NCBI GenBank assembly: GCA_963682055.1
Contig: OY821745.1
Location: 20,085,342 to 20,149,341, forward strand
Source: Primula veris
Lineage: Eukaryota; Streptophyta; Magnoliopsida; Ericales; Primulaceae
DNA: 64,000 bases
Reading direction: 5' to 3'
The translations under genes were made by a program, and so were the position numbers. Below are positions 36,430 to 49,585 of the stretch, in pieces. The number at the start of each line of letters is the position of its first letter. Position 1 is the stretch's first letter. The notes under the pieces were generated by a model that worked only from the letters and a program-made list of their open reading frames with translations, searched no databases and was not told the DNA's origin.

Positions 36430-36565
36430 CTTCTCATAAATCATCGAATTCATCCAGTTTCTCTGTCTCTCAACCATAATTCTTATTCACTTCATCCAAG
36501 ATTCTACCATAACGAGTTACATGTATTTTTTTTTAGATTCACACATATCGGATGGGCAGGTGCGC
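36430..36565 (+). repeat. Dispersed repeat, copy 1
   Basis: Shares CTCAACCATAATTC, ATTCTACCATAACG.GTTACAT, ATTCACAC.TATCGG.TGGGCAGGT and GCTAGT with the reverse complement of 58945-59045. It is probably an end of one transposon family in two orientations. I could not assign the family. Confidence 0.65.
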
Positions 36566-38760
36566 TAGTACTGTTAAAGTATACCACGCGCGTCGTGTGT
36601 AATAGGATAAACGATACCTACACATTGTGTGTAATGCGCTATAAATTATGATGATGATTTAAATATAGAATAAAAAATATATAGAATATAAGGAAAAAAT
36701 ATGATATAAATTGTGATGATAGTACAAATATTTAGAGAAAAAAAATATCGGATATAAGAAATTTTACGGGGTTAAAAAGTGCTTAAAAAGGGAGAAAAAG
36801 TGTAATTAGTTTTTATTTTTGTATTTTTTATAAAAGTAGTTAATATGGTAATTAAGAAAAAAGTATAAGAGTGTTTTTAGAAGAAAAAAAAAATGGCTAA
36901 ATTGGACAGACTCAACTTTTCTTGAGCTTCTTTATATTAATAGTAATATGATACTGCACTGAATTTATTTGATAAAAAAAACAATCCAATGCGAGTGTTA
37001 ACAAAAATATTTGATTAGTATTTAATTTTATGGTAACCCCTCCTAATACTTTATATTTTTATTTAGCTTTTTAGTGTATTTTACAATTTGTTTTTAATTT
37101 ATAAAATTCTAATTGATTAAAAATATAAAAATTAAATTAATTATTCAAAAATACCACATAATCATCAATAATTTTTGTTAACCATTTGAATTGAATTGTT
37201 TTTTAATCCAATGGTTCAAACAAATTCAAGCTAGCAAAAATTCAAGGTACCCTACCCGGCAGCAAAAACGGATCCGGATATTACTGGGATATGTTTTGTT
37301 ACCAACTTTTTATAACTCGAGAAAACGAATTGCATTTTTAAGGTCAAAAGAAAAAAGTGACATCTATAGTTAGTATTAATCATTTGAGCATTTCAACTTA
37401 GATATAATTAAACAAACTTATTTAGTAAAAATATAGGTATTTATGGTGTGATTCCAACACGAAAAATATCATGCAAACAAAAGAAATACACTGAAAAATT
37501 AACATTAACTCATTTTCTGCTTATGTGTTTGGAAGAATGGGAAAACAGCGAGAAAAATAAAATCAATTTAAAATGTCTTACTTGTTTTTATAATAAGTGC
37601 TTTAATTTTAAATATAATATTGTTTTTTAGAATGACATATATGTTTTTTTTAAATGACTTATAGCTGAAAAATATTAATTTTAAAACTTAAATAAAACAA
37701 ATAATTAAACAAAGTGATTGAATCTTTTATATTTGATTTTATAGAATGAACTTTGATTATTGGGATATAACTCACACAAGATTAGATAAAAGTAGATAAA
37801 CATAACAAATTAAAAAAATTGTTTTCATAACAGGATGTTATTATGCCTAATCGGTTTGATTTTTTTAGAGATTCGGCGCCTAAGTTTTGATTTTTTTTAT
37901 TTTATCCTTAGTCTTCTCTTGTCTTCATCATTGTCGTCCTTCTCGTGGAATTCCTGTCTTTACATCAGACTTAACGTGTTTACCTGAAAAATCCAAACAA
38001 ACACAAATTATCTGAAAAAAATGAGAGTTAATTTAAAAAACACATAATAAGAGCATCTACATCTGTTACCTTACGATTCTTCTTAAATTCAAGGTTAAAA
38101 GTTCACTTTTTTTTTTTAACTTTAACTAGTCGTTTATATTTATAGAAAACATCAGCTTCGCTACTGATTTAACTAGTCAAGGTTAAATTTCCAAATCAAT
38201 TTCACCTGTTGTTTCTTTAATCCACTTGCAACAAATATAATTAAATATCATTGAAGTTTTTGAGAAAGCAACAAGGTTCCTTGTATATAAGGTATCACTT
38301 TCCATAATCTAAAATTTGAGGGGTTTTTTTTAGTGAAACAGATGCAACACCAATTTTATGGTTAAATACTCAAAATATAAGATAACTTAACTTTTAAAAA
38401 TGCAGATACAATTGCTCTATAACATGATAAATCAACTCTAAGATGACTTGATTACTACTCAAAATTACATATTTTCGAGTCTATCACGTTTGAGACTCGT
38501 TAAGTATCATTTCACACGTAATAAATATATTACTTAACTAAATTACATAGAAGATAATCAACATTACAGATAAATATTCCGAGTTTATAACATAAACTTT
38601 TGTATTACTAAATAAGTTCCCCCCATGTTCAACACTAGATTTAGCTTCAATTCATTGGATTTACGGTTTTTGGTTTTTTACAAATTTAAAAATGTAAACC
38701 GAAGCTAAACCAAAATTCTATAATGGTTTTCCGTTTCGGTTTGTTTGGAGAACCGAACGA
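36566..38760. other. AT-rich intergenic region
   Basis: Very AT-rich. The open frames at 37191-37373 and 37448-37630 resemble nothing I know and look like chance. No gene is supported between the LNK1 promoter and the MITE at 38761. Confidence 0.5.
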
Positions 38761-39999
38761 GGGCAGAGTCTCTTTTAGGGGTGGGCAAAAAATCCGTAAA
38801 ACCGCCCCGTAACCCAATCCGTGCGGATTGGGGCGGATTGGGGCGGATTGGGGCGGGTTGGGTGTCAAAAAAAGTTAAATCCGTCCCGCCCCAATCCGTA
38901 AAAAAATTCGTGGGTTGGGTTAGGGTTGGGGTTTCCAAACCGCGGGTTAATTCACCCCAACCCGTTTCAATCCGCATATATATATATATAAATCAAAATA
39001 TAAATATAAATCAGTCGAGACATTGTTATGTCTTCAAGACTGGATCAAGGGCGACCATATCGGCGACCATATCATAACATATATAAAAGATGAACCATCC
39101 ATCGAATCATACACGTTTTACGAGCAATGTGAAGAAGGTAGAACGAATTTCATCTTTAAATTTGGTCTCTTAGTAACTATTTGTTTGTCATTAAATGTAG
39201 AAATATCATCTGTGGAGAGTTGTACAAAACGAGATGTAAAAGGTAATAAAATTGATGTAAACTCTTAATGGAATTTCAATATGTTGTCACATACCAATTC
39301 AACATTTCATTGTAAATTTTTGCAGTTCAAAGATGTCACTACCCTCAAGCCTTAAACAATTGGTCGACACTGCCTAAATAATCCCGATTGATGGTCATAC
39401 TCAGTGGATTATTAATTTTGATTTCAATTGTTATGTAGTTTTCTGATTTTGATTATGTTGATGAAGAACAATTTGTTTTGTTTTGTTTTAGCTTTGTTAC
39501 TTGTTCCGAACATTCTAAACGTATTTTGGTTGGCTTTTAGTTTATATTTCTATTTGAAAGAATTTTTTTTTTTTAAATATTTAGGTAAACTATGCGAAAT
39601 AATGAAAAATTAATGACTAAAATGAAAATTCAAGAAACAACCCGCAGCCAAACCGCTCCGCTTGATAATGGGTTGGGTTGGGTTGAGTTGGGGTTTTAAT
39701 TATAATGGGTTGGGTTGGGTTGGGTTGGGATTTGAATTTCACTAATCCGCCCCAATCCGTCCCGCCATTTATTTTACGGGGCGGGTTAGGATTGAGACCA
39801 ATCCGCCCCGTGCCCACCCCTAGTCTCTTTTGAGGACTCAGATTACTCACGTAACATCTTATTTTTATTTATTTTTCCAATTCATTCCACTCAAATAAAT
39901 AAATAAGATATGACGTGGACCTGATTTTTAATCAGATACTCAAATAAATAATCTGAGAACTCAGATGACTAATCTGAGTCTTCAAAAGAGACTCTGCCC
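38761..39999. mobile_element. MITE, split by a hAT-like element
   Basis: The left end GGGCAGAGTCTCTTTTGAGG (38761-38775 joined to 39823-39835 around the insert) pairs with the right end TTCAAAAGAGACTCTGCCC (39981-39999), with nearby CTCAGATTA and TAATCTGAG also inverted. Without the insert the element would be about 190 bp. GAACGA occurs just outside both ends, so a 6-7 bp imperfect target duplication is possible. It ends about 110 bases before the LIN1 TATA box. Confidence 0.72.
38776..39822. mobile_element. Non-autonomous hAT-like element nested in the MITE
   Basis: 1047 bp with perfect 12-bp inverted ends TAGGGGTGGGCA and TGCCCACCCCTA, flanked by the 8-bp duplication GTCTCTTT (38768-38775 and 39823-39830), the hAT size. 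Near the left end are repeated GGGGCGGATT units; near the right end are GGGTT repeats, both typical subterminal repeats of this group. Short open frames inside follow the repeats and do not resemble a transposase. Confidence 0.92.
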
Positions 40000-40059
40000 T
40001 GAACGAGACTAGGCTTGATTTCGATTTGGTTTATGGGGAAAAAAAACTCGGATAATAGA

Positions 40060-40120
40060 GGCCCATTTTTAGATATTGGCCCACTTAAGCCGAACCTCAG
40101 ATAGACCGGCTTTATATATC
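40060..40120 (+). promoter_or_regulatory. LIN1 core promoter: two site II motifs and TATA
   Basis: GGCCCA occurs at 40060-40065 and 40078-40083, the site II motif bound by TCP factors in many housekeeping plant promoters. TTTATATATC at 40111-40120 is a plausible TATA box, about 43 bases before the ATG. That implies a short leader. Confidence 0.6.
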
Positions 40121-40162
40121 AATCTCTTCGTCTCTCTGTATCAGCAAAAGGAGAAAAGAAAT

Positions 40163-43100
40163 ATGGAAGAAAAGAAATCGCAACCCAACTTAAAACGCCC
40201 TCTCCCAGACGATATCGACGACTCGAGCAAACACATGTATCTATCTATCTATCTATATATCTTTATTACTATATATGAATCTATCTATTAATACTCTAAT
40301 CTAAATAGCCTGCTTTAGTGTGTTGTTTATTACAAGTTTTTTTCCATTGCTTTTTAGATTTTTTGTTACGAAAAAACATTGGGTGTTCCGTATGCTAGCT
40401 TTTATGGTAGATTTTGGCTATAAACGCAAGATTAGCTTGTAAAGCAAAAAATCTATGTTTTTCTGTGGGTTTTTAAGCTTTTTCGACACTGATTTCGGAG
40501 TTCAGAACAAAATTTAACGTTACTTACAAAAATATACCCTTAGCCTTTAGGGAAAATTACACACTAAAACAATTTATCTTTTAGATGTGGACAATTTGAT
40601 CATTTTGAATGAATTAGCAAGAAAGCTAAAATCCAGAACCAAAACGTAAATCTGAATAAATCTAGCTTTTAAAAATGTGTTATTAAACGCAGACACCGGA
40701 TTTTAAGATCAAGCTTTTTTACAGTTGCTTTTTGACCAAAAAAGTTGATGCCAAATAGACCCTTAATTAGAAATATTTGTGCTCAAGCTTGCAAAATTTA
40801 GGGCTGCTTTCTTCAGAATTCTAGAGCTAGTTTAATTGATTTTTTACTTTAGGATGCTTTGTTCACATGAGTGAACGTTTTCTCTAACATATTTATGAAG
40901 GGTATTTTTATTCTTTTTGTAAACATTTGGATTTGTGTGTACTATACGCTGAAATCGTTTTTAACAGTATGGCTAATTTTTAAAATTGTTCGTTTAAACC
41001 TTTGAATTATTGTTCTCGTAGTTTGCAAATTTGTAGATATAACATCATTTGGCTCAATGAGTGAATGATTATGGTTGCGTAAACTTCATGTGTTAACCCA
41101 CTTTCGATAAATTTTAATTGCTCACACAGTTCTGAAGCTCATTCTTTTGTTTACAAAGAGTTACGTTCTTAGTCAGATTTGGTGTTAGGTGAAATAATGA
41201 AATATTTATTTGAATATTAGGACTTAATACAAATACGTAGGAATTGATGCCTTTGTGCTCAGTAAGATTATTGTTAATGGAAATTTATATCACACACATC
41301 GCATCATTAAGAAGATTCTGGTTTCTCAGAAGTTATGATAGTAATTCATTTGTCTATATATATTATATATCTTCCTTACTATATATGTATTTATCTATTA
41401 ATATCCTAATCTAAATAGGCTGTTTTAATTATATATTTTGCGCTCAAGCTTTTGCAGAATTTAGGTCTGCTTTCTTCAAATTCTAGAGCTACTTTAATTA
41501 ATTTCTTTATTTAGGGCTGCTTTGTCCTCTATATTTATTCTAACATATTTATGAAGGTTATTTTTATTCCCTGTGAACATTTTGATTTGTGTGTACTATA
41601 CGCTGAATTGTTGTAACAGTATGGATAACTTGTTTGAAATGATAGTTTAAGTCGTTGAAAGTTCTCGTAGTTTGCAAAATTTACAGACAACATGATTTGG
41701 CTCAATGAGTAAATAATTATGGTTAAGTTAAAAAGTAAACTTCATGCCTTTACACATTTAAAAAAAATGCCACAGAATTATAAAGCTCATTCATGTGTTT
41801 ACGAAGAGTTATGGCAGTGCTGGTCCAAAGGTCCACAACACCTTAGTCCGGACTGAAAATTTTCCCCATCCCACCTTTATTGGAAAAAAGAAATCACCCT
41901 TTTTATATTTAAAAAATCACCAAGCCGGTTCACTGGCTTGGCTGACCCAAGAATCAGCTCTGATTCTTAGTTAGATTTGGTGTTAGGTGAATTAAGTTCA
42001 ATGAGCGTTAATGAAAAATTTATCTGAAAATTTGGATTTTATACCAAAACTAGTGATTGATTACTTTGTGCTCAGTGAGACTATTGTTATAGTTGCCACA
42101 TCTTTTTGAAGATTTTTATCACACACACCTTTGTTAAGATTAAAAACCCACTGAGAAGTTCCTTAGCTTCTCAGAAGTTATGAAAGTAAGTCATGTGTTT
42201 TTAAAAAACTTCTGATTTGTATGTACCTTAAGCTGACTAGCTGTGAAAGACTTGAGACGTTGCTAAGTTAATAAAGAAGTATCTCAAAATTGCAATTTAC
42301 ACACAAATGTCAGTTAAATGATTGATTTCTGCTCTCTGAGTGAATTTATTCTCACCTCGTCGCGACTTCTGAAGTTTAAAGTACCCACAAAACTAATTCG
42401 GTTTATTCAAGTACTTTTGAAGAACTTTTATTTACCTGTGCTTTTCAACCCTAGGATGACAAGTCCTAATAGTGGCTTAAAGTAAGTGTCGAATTTACAT
42501 CTTGGTGCATGGATGAGCTACAACTTGTGCTCTTTAGTATGTGGTTATAGACTGTCACAGATTTTCGGACTGGTTTTGATCGAGTTAAAATGGTCAATAT
42601 GTCAGGCAGAAGAGAGTAAGGTTTCCAAAGGGTAAAAAGGTAAAACCTGGGACTGAAAAGGTAGATGTATGGAAGCCGTCTGAAGAAGAAATTGCTGAGA
42701 AAAATGAGACTCGAAAAGCAGCTAAAGAGCGCTCGTTGCGACGAATTCAGATCGCACCCGATCTCCTCAGGGAAGAGAGTTTAGGGGTGCTTCCTGACAT
42801 TTCAGCTGCCGAACAGCAATACGAGGTTTCTTCATTTTCCTTGTATATATGTTTCTTTTACTGTTTTTGTTGTCCTTTAATTGTTCTTTGCTGTATATAT
42901 GTTGGCATACAAGTCCATAATTGACTATGAATTATTTTCAAACTTATATTAGTGGTGGGAAAAAAATACCTGAAGATTGTAACTTCTTATAATCTGAATA
43001 TGTTTGAGCCTTTGTAGAAATTTTGAGGTGTATCACTAGATTTCATTTCCAAGCCAGTGTCTATATTCTATACCCAATTTCTTCACTGAGCCATGTATGT

Positions 43101-46100
43101 CTCCAGAATTTTAGCAAAATTTATAACTCCTAACCGTTGATCCAAATGCCAACTTATCCGAGTATTGTTCGTTTACGCCAGCACTAGCTCTGTGACATGT
43201 GGGTTATGGACCGGATGATTGGATTGAACCACAATCAGAAGGCCCACATTGTAGGCAATATTTGGCTATTCGTAACCTCCATTACCTCTTCAAATTGTGT
43301 GTCTGAATGTTCACGCAATATGTGTGATACCCACTCTTCTCTCTTTCTCTCTGTCGCACAGTCGCACTTGAACTAGAGGAACAATTGTATATCTCTTTCT
43401 CTGTATACTGTGAAAAGGTTTGGAAATTCTGTTCTCCTATATTTTATGCCGGAAATGATTCAGTATGTCATTTTATTATCTTTCGTGTGGTTCAATGGAT
43501 TTGTCTTGTTTCCTGATGCTGAATCCTTACCTCATCTAGATCATACCAAGTGTAATTCTTCTCTTTAATTGCCGCTCTTCATAATTTTGTTGATTGAACT
43601 CATATTGCAGGCTATGAGCAGTACTGATTTTGTGGTTCATTTGGGTATACTAGTATGATGCTTTTATCTATTTTGGCAGTTTATGTGTTAGGCTATAATA
43701 TTGATTAAAAATAATGGAAAGGATATAAAACTCATGAGATGCTTTCAACAGGAAAATGAGAAATTTGTTGACGACGGAATCACTATGGAGCCTTTTAATT
43801 TAGAGCAAGAGCGAGAAGAAGGCTATTTTGATGAACAGGGAAATTATGTTGAGTATGTTAATGAGAATGAAATCAAGGTACTGTATTTTGTTTCACAGAT
43901 TTTTTGATCATATTTACCGGTTTTTTTAATTGAAGATTGAACATTGTTGCTCAAATTTTGTGTGATTAACAGGATGCATGGCTTGATAGTGTTCAAATTA
44001 ATCATAAACTTGCTGATAAGGCTTATCTCCTAAAAAATGACGAGGATGATGAAAACAATGAACTTTCAAAGGAAGATATAGGAAAAATGAAGAGACGGAT
44101 TGCTGACGTACTTGAGCCTGGAGAAACTGTAAGCTTTCAATTTCCTTTCTCCTCTTTTCTTTCAGGATTATATCCATTTTAGCGTGTATTGTAATATTCA
44201 CATTCATATGGCCCCTTCGTTTATTTTAATGTAGCTTTTTAAGGAATGTGTTGTTTTTCACGCTAATTATTTTGTTATATGCATGTGAAGAATGGTTTAA
44301 GAGAGACTCGATTGTTTGTATTCGTTAGTGCTTTTCATATGATTACTAAATGTGACTATGTGAGAAGACATGTTTCCGTCGAGTACTTACAATGTTTATG
44401 TCGTACCTTTTATCTGTGATTCACGCCCCTGTCTCTATGCCTCTTAATTATTTGCTTCGATGAAAAATATTGATCATCTCTCTGCTGAATGTGGAGGTGC
44501 TGAAACTCATACAAATGTGTACAATGATTGAATTTAATATTCTTTTAACTAGCAGCCTTAGTTGTTAAAGGTATTATTTTTTTTTTCAAAGTATCTCGGC
44601 GTCATTTGATCTTAAGTATTAAGCAAGAATTGTGAAACAAAAGGATTTGTATTGAGTTTTGTATGTGTGCTCAGACTCCCATGGAAATTTATTGCTGTTC
44701 GTTAAAACCTCTTTAGTTTGGTTGACATATTGGTTACTTTGTTTTTAATATTTTGTTTTTACCATTGCGTGTTAGGTCATATCATTATTGCGGGCATAAT
44801 GTTGGCCTCTTTACAGGTTCTTAGAGCTTTAAAAAGGCTGAAAGGAAATTCCAACAACAGAAAAGAAAAGATGTCTGGTTTAACAAAAGAAGTTTTTGAC
44901 CAGCTAACTGAAGATGCTATGAAGCTGATGGAGAACGGAGACTACAGTTGAGTGGCTTATTTAGTTAGGGCCTTAATCGCTTTCAGCTTAAGCTTCTTCT
45001 TTTTTCTCTGTAAAATTTGGACACGCACTTGGTTTTCCAGATTAAAAGTTGAACTTTCTGGTTTTTACTCTTTTGCCTGAACTTTTAGAAGCTTTAAGGT
45101 GGATGAACCAGCTTTTCTTTATTCTTAAACAACCAGCTTATTTGCTAATATCTACAACCAAACAAGACATAGATTAGTTGTTAAAACTGCATGCTGGGAC
45201 ATGGATATTTCATCCGATGAGATGATGTCATAACATCTTTTATTGGTCGAGCAAGTTAGTACTCGAACCTTACTCCATTGAACTTTGAGATATTATTGGT
45301 TGATATATGACTGTTATTGTTTGGTGTGCAGATGTGTATGATGAAAAGCAAGAGGTGTTTAAGCGTGAGGCAGGTTGGTGGCTTTCTATTCGTTGGTTCT
45401 TAAAATTATTTTCTAATACAGTCAACATCTAGTGTCCAGTAGTCCATATGCTAGATGCACCTTCTGTAGGATTATGTTGCATAATAAGCAGTTCCGAAGA
45501 ACTGTGGTAGCACCCGCAATTTCAAAGTTCGTATTATGCTTAGTCTTGCATACATGTAGTTGGAGAAATATGTGTTAAGCCACATCGGACGATTCTTCAG
45601 GGTTCATTGATTTTTAGTTACAACACATTTTATGTTTTACGTAGGATTCATCTAGCTCTGTTTGTTTCATAGTAAAATTATTTCAGTATGAAATTCTTTA
45701 CCCCATAAAGTTTTGCAGGGAATATTTTTGTTTTCGGTTCATTTATAAACGTTTGGTTGCCACAGAAAAATTTGCATGTACATTTTTGTGAAAATTCTAA
45801 CTTAAGCCAATTCTTCACATTTGCACAAACTTTCAATTTGAATAAATAAAGCAAATGTGATTGCTGATTGAAAACACAAAAATTAAGTCTAGTGAAATCA
45901 AAAAATTATTCATCAATTTCATAATATAAAAAGGTAAACAAAATTGTAGGAATAGTACCGATCTTAGATTACTGATTAGTTTTACAAAAAAGAACAAGGT
46001 CAATGAAGATCAACAGTACTCCTTTTTGACATTCATGGAGTAACGATTTCACATTCAGTGAAGATAAATATACAAGTGTTCACTACCAACACGAATGTTA

Positions 46101-47717
46101 AACGTGTAAAGAGAGAGTGGGGTGGGAGATGGTATACCCTTTTGTTTATTAGGGGAGAGAAATTGACAGAATGGAAATACGATATTGAAAAAGATCATGT
46201 ATATTTTGTATTTGGCCTGTATATATGCACGCGCTACTTTGGTAGACGTTTACGCCTTTTTTTGTGGGGCAATTGTTTCCACCTGTTTCCCTTAATTTTT
46301 GGAAAACACTTTATTTCAGTTTAGGTTTCACTTTAAACTAATCAGCTGGAAAATTAATTTTACCCGTAAATGTTTACATTTCCTTTGTTTTACACTGAAA
46401 CAAACGGAGCCTAGATGTTTTTCTTTTACCGTTGAAACCTTTTCTTTTGCTTGATTCATCTTTGAGATCCTTTAATATCTTTTTGATTGCCCCCTTGCTT
46501 CATTTACAGAGGGATATGAGAAGTTAGCACATGCAAGAGGGGAAAGCACCTCATTTAATCTAAGCCAAGAAAAAACAGACTCAGGTAGAGCCTATGATGT
46601 CATATCAAATAGAACTGGTTCAATTAGGGTACCCATTGGAATATGTTATTTCTCAAGTCCTAATTCCTCCTCTGCAGAGATTGTTTCTAAAGACGAGGAC
46701 GAGGTTGATATGTTTGCTGCTGCTGATGAAGATGAAACTGCAAAGCCGACTGCGGAAGATGGTAGCAGTAGTAAGCTCTAAATAAAGAATTAGACTAGTT
46801 TTAACTTCTTTTATTAGTAGCTTCCATGTTACGTGGAGTATAATTTAAGAAAATGATTGTTGCTGCCTATATATATTCCCGATAAAATGACAAACGCCTA
46901 GGTGGATGCTTGTCATTGGTCCAACCAAGGGATTCATTTTGCAAATGTAATCAACTTCATGGACCAATGTGCAAAAAAATGATTTCCATTTCATATTTGT
47001 TTAAAATGGGGGTAAGCTTTCGGTGCCAATACAATGCTCATTGCTTTGTTGTATCTTTCTGCAGGCGGAGATCAAAATAATGACTATGTATATGACGAGT
47101 CTTCTGGGTATCTCTCTCTCTCTCTCACTCTCTCTCTTTCATAGTTAAATGCGTATCTTTACATATAAAATTAAGACATATGTGTGGTGTGACACCAAAC
47201 CAAACCGCTCATTTTTTACGTGGTTTGGGTTGGGTTGGCCTCAAACCGCAACAAACCGAACCGTGCCCACCCCTAGCGGTGTCCATTGGAATTTGTTTTT
47301 TTTAAGTCTGTCGATTGATAGAACTACAGATTTACATGTCTTTGGGTGTCATTACAATGCACTAATACATCTCCATCTCTTCTTTTGTCAGGTACTATTA
47401 CAGTAGCAGTTCGGGATACTACTATGACCCAGCTACGACATTGTATTGTAGTGCAGCATCAGGACAATGGTAAGTCTACTTGCATCTTTCTCCTATGTTT
47501 ACTGGGCTGGGATGTGGAGTGATCTCTCTGTATAAAGTAAAAACAAATTTATTATCCTGGATCTGCTATATTCTTGAGAAGATGAGAAAATGCAAAAACT
47601 TCAGCTAATTTGATAATCCTATGATTACCAACTTTTTACAGGTATTGTTACAATGAGGCAGCAGGTACATATGATGAGGTTCAGTCTGTTCAGGAGCCTG
47701 CGTCTAATTTAAGTTGA
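40163..47717 (+). CDS. LIN1/CD2BP2-like U5 snRNP-associated protein
   Basis: Eleven exons: 40163-40236, 42615-42825, 43752-43877, 43973-44128, 44817-44946, 45332-45373, 46510-46584, 46678-46770, 47065-47107, 47392-47469 and 47642-47717. They join in phase to 367 aa. Recognisable blocks are RFPKGKKVKPG with VDVWKPSEEE (about residues 27-50), EEGYFDEQGNYVE (about 118-130) and an acidic middle. The C-terminus (about 308-360) is Tyr-rich: YVYDESSGYYYSSSSGYYYD and WYCYNEAAGTYDEV. That end looks like an OCRE-type repeat rather than the GYF domain of yeast Lin1 and human CD2BP2. Family members associate with the U5/tri-snRNP in the nucleus. The exon 1-2 joint (acceptor at 42613-42614) is the only frame-keeping choice I found. 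Intron 7 is a 93-base open intron. Confidence 0.9.
40240..42000 (+). repeat. Internal duplication of LIN1 intron 1
   Basis: Blocks at about 40244-40320 and 40790-40990 recur in order at about 41352-41430 and 41440-41640. Shared pieces include ATCTATTAATA.CCTAATCTAA-type sequence, CTGCTTTCTTC.GAATTCTAGAGCTA and GTGTGTACTATACGCTGAA. The copies are about 0.65-1.1 kb apart and moderately diverged. No exon sequence is included. Confidence 0.7.
46585..46677 (+). other. LIN1 intron 7: 93 bases, in-frame, no stop
   Basis: GT..AG intron of exactly 31 codons. Reading through it from exon 7 into exon 8 keeps the frame and meets no stop codon. Retention would add 31 residues (398 aa in total). Its acceptor is preceded by a pyrimidine-rich tract, so splicing is plausible. 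I treated it as an intron because flanking exon sequence is acidic and polar like the family, whereas the insert is not. Confidence 0.6.
47180..47275. mobile_element. hAT-like element end in LIN1 intron 9
   Basis: Contains GGTTTGGGTTGGGTTGG and ends TGCCCACCCCTA (47264-47275), the same terminus as the element at 38776-39822. I found no matching left end with a clear duplication. A CT microsatellite (about 47111-47140) lies upstream. Confidence 0.6.
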
Positions 47718-49585
47718 TAGAGATTGCGCTGTGTAGAATATACCAAGTAAATCTAAATTAGATGAGGTGTCGTTAAGTAGGCATGGATGAAGATTTACGT
47801 GTTGTTACTTTTACGTTTTGGCTAGGCTACAGCCATGCCTTCGAAGAAAATGTCTATGTTTTGTTTGTTATCGTTCAAGCACTTGCAGGGTTGCAGTAAC
47901 TCTCTGTGTCTATGCTATCTTCAGTTTTTATAATTTTTAGCAGGGAATACATCTCTTTCTTGTATTTTAAAAGACTTTGCTCCTTGGTTTTTGTTTTATT
48001 TTCCTATATCCTTGGCAATAACGAGTTTCCTTGACGTTTTCGCTTGATCTACATTATTATTCTTTTTCCAGTTCGGATCTTTTTTCTTTTAAATGAAACA
48101 TAATACCTATGAGAGAATTAGAGAGACGGATGCATATGAGAGAATGAATTTGGTCCCTTCTTCTTTTCTTCCTCTAATCAGTGATTTCGGTGGTCCTGTT
48201 AAAAGAATGGAGATAGAAGAAAAATATCACGAATGTAATGATATGTTTATGATAGAAAATACGCGAGACTGTTATGTAAATATTTCCGGTAATTTGTAGG
48301 CAGAAGAGCACAAGTTCAAATTTGTGATTCTTGTATAGTGAAAACACAGGTTTTATGTGAAATAATGTAAAATTATTTTGGTACTGTCAAATCAGAGACC
48401 AAAGTTTATTAGGAAAAAGTCAAACAATTGAATTTTGTGTCAAAATAGATTTAGAGAAAATTTGAATTGTATTGTTGTTTTAGAAAGCGTTGTTATCTCT
48501 TTTGTTAACTAAAAATATTAGCTAACAATGTAATTTTGTCTCCTCATTAGCCGTGTTAAAATGTGTGTTAACTTTATAAATGTTAAAAACGTTAAATATA
48601 ACAATCTTTTTAATTGTTATTACTTTATAGCATGACAAAAAAGTTTAACACACTCACAATTAACTGCTATTTATCACGCATATATTTTCTATCTACTGCT
48701 GTTTATTTTCTCCCACCACCTATCCATAGTCTAACCCACACCCACAAAAAACAGATAATTACTATATTTTGAATAATTATTTTTTAATTAAAATAGATAA
48801 CATTGTTAAAGTTAAAACTAATGTGAGTGTTTAAATTAATATGTCTATGTACCATTTAATAGATTTTTAAATAATGATGTGTCACTAGTTAACAATAAAA
48901 AGTTAACAAAACTATTATGGATGCTCTTAGAGACAGATTTTTTTTAAAAGAAATAGTTGCAAAAAATTAGATTTATCGACAAAAAGACAAATTTTGACTG
49001 TGTATAAATAATTTGTCTCAAAATTAAAATAGGGTCATAACCAATTATGAAATCTCTCAAAAACAAAGAAATTCATTCATTACGATAAAATAGGCAACTT
49101 TTCTTTTGTAATAATTTTGACGACTGTATTAGAAATGTTCTTTTTGTCTGAAAATATTATTAGAAATGTTTATAACAGTTAAACCATAGTTGAAAGGATG
49201 AGTAATGGAAGCGACAAACAGAAACCGGTAACATGATTTTATTTTAAAATTTACACGTGAAATAATAGTAATTACGAAACAAGCAGGGAGTAGGAAACGA
49301 AAAACGTAAGTTTTGAAAGATTTCCCGGTAACTAAGAGCCAAACACACTACCTTAAACTAAGAAGATCCATAATGATATTATACGCTTTTGTATTAATTT
49401 TGATGAATGTATAAGAAGGTTTAAAACAGTCAAACACGTGACCTTAAAGTAAGAAGATCAGTTTTACAAAATAAAAAAACTAAAAAGATCCTAAATGATA
49501 TTGAATAATCTTAAAATGGTATCAGTATATTATACTCTATAATATATACAGTATATATGAAAAATGTATATGTTCAGCAGCCACA
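47718..49585. other. LIN1 3' region and AT-rich spacer
   Basis: Includes the 3' UTR of the LIN1-like gene. The open frame at 48093-48299 has no recognisable motif. The rest is AT-rich and without clear repeats. Confidence 0.5.

Noticed and set aside
38686..39077. Pro/Arg-rich and Gly/Trp-rich frames of up to 110 codons
   Set aside because: Produced by the GGGGCGGATT subterminal repeats of the hAT-like element; no transposase motif.
46594..46785. Alternative frame across LIN1 exons 7-8
   Set aside because: It overlaps the coding exons in another frame, starts inside intron 7 and does not match the LIN1 family.
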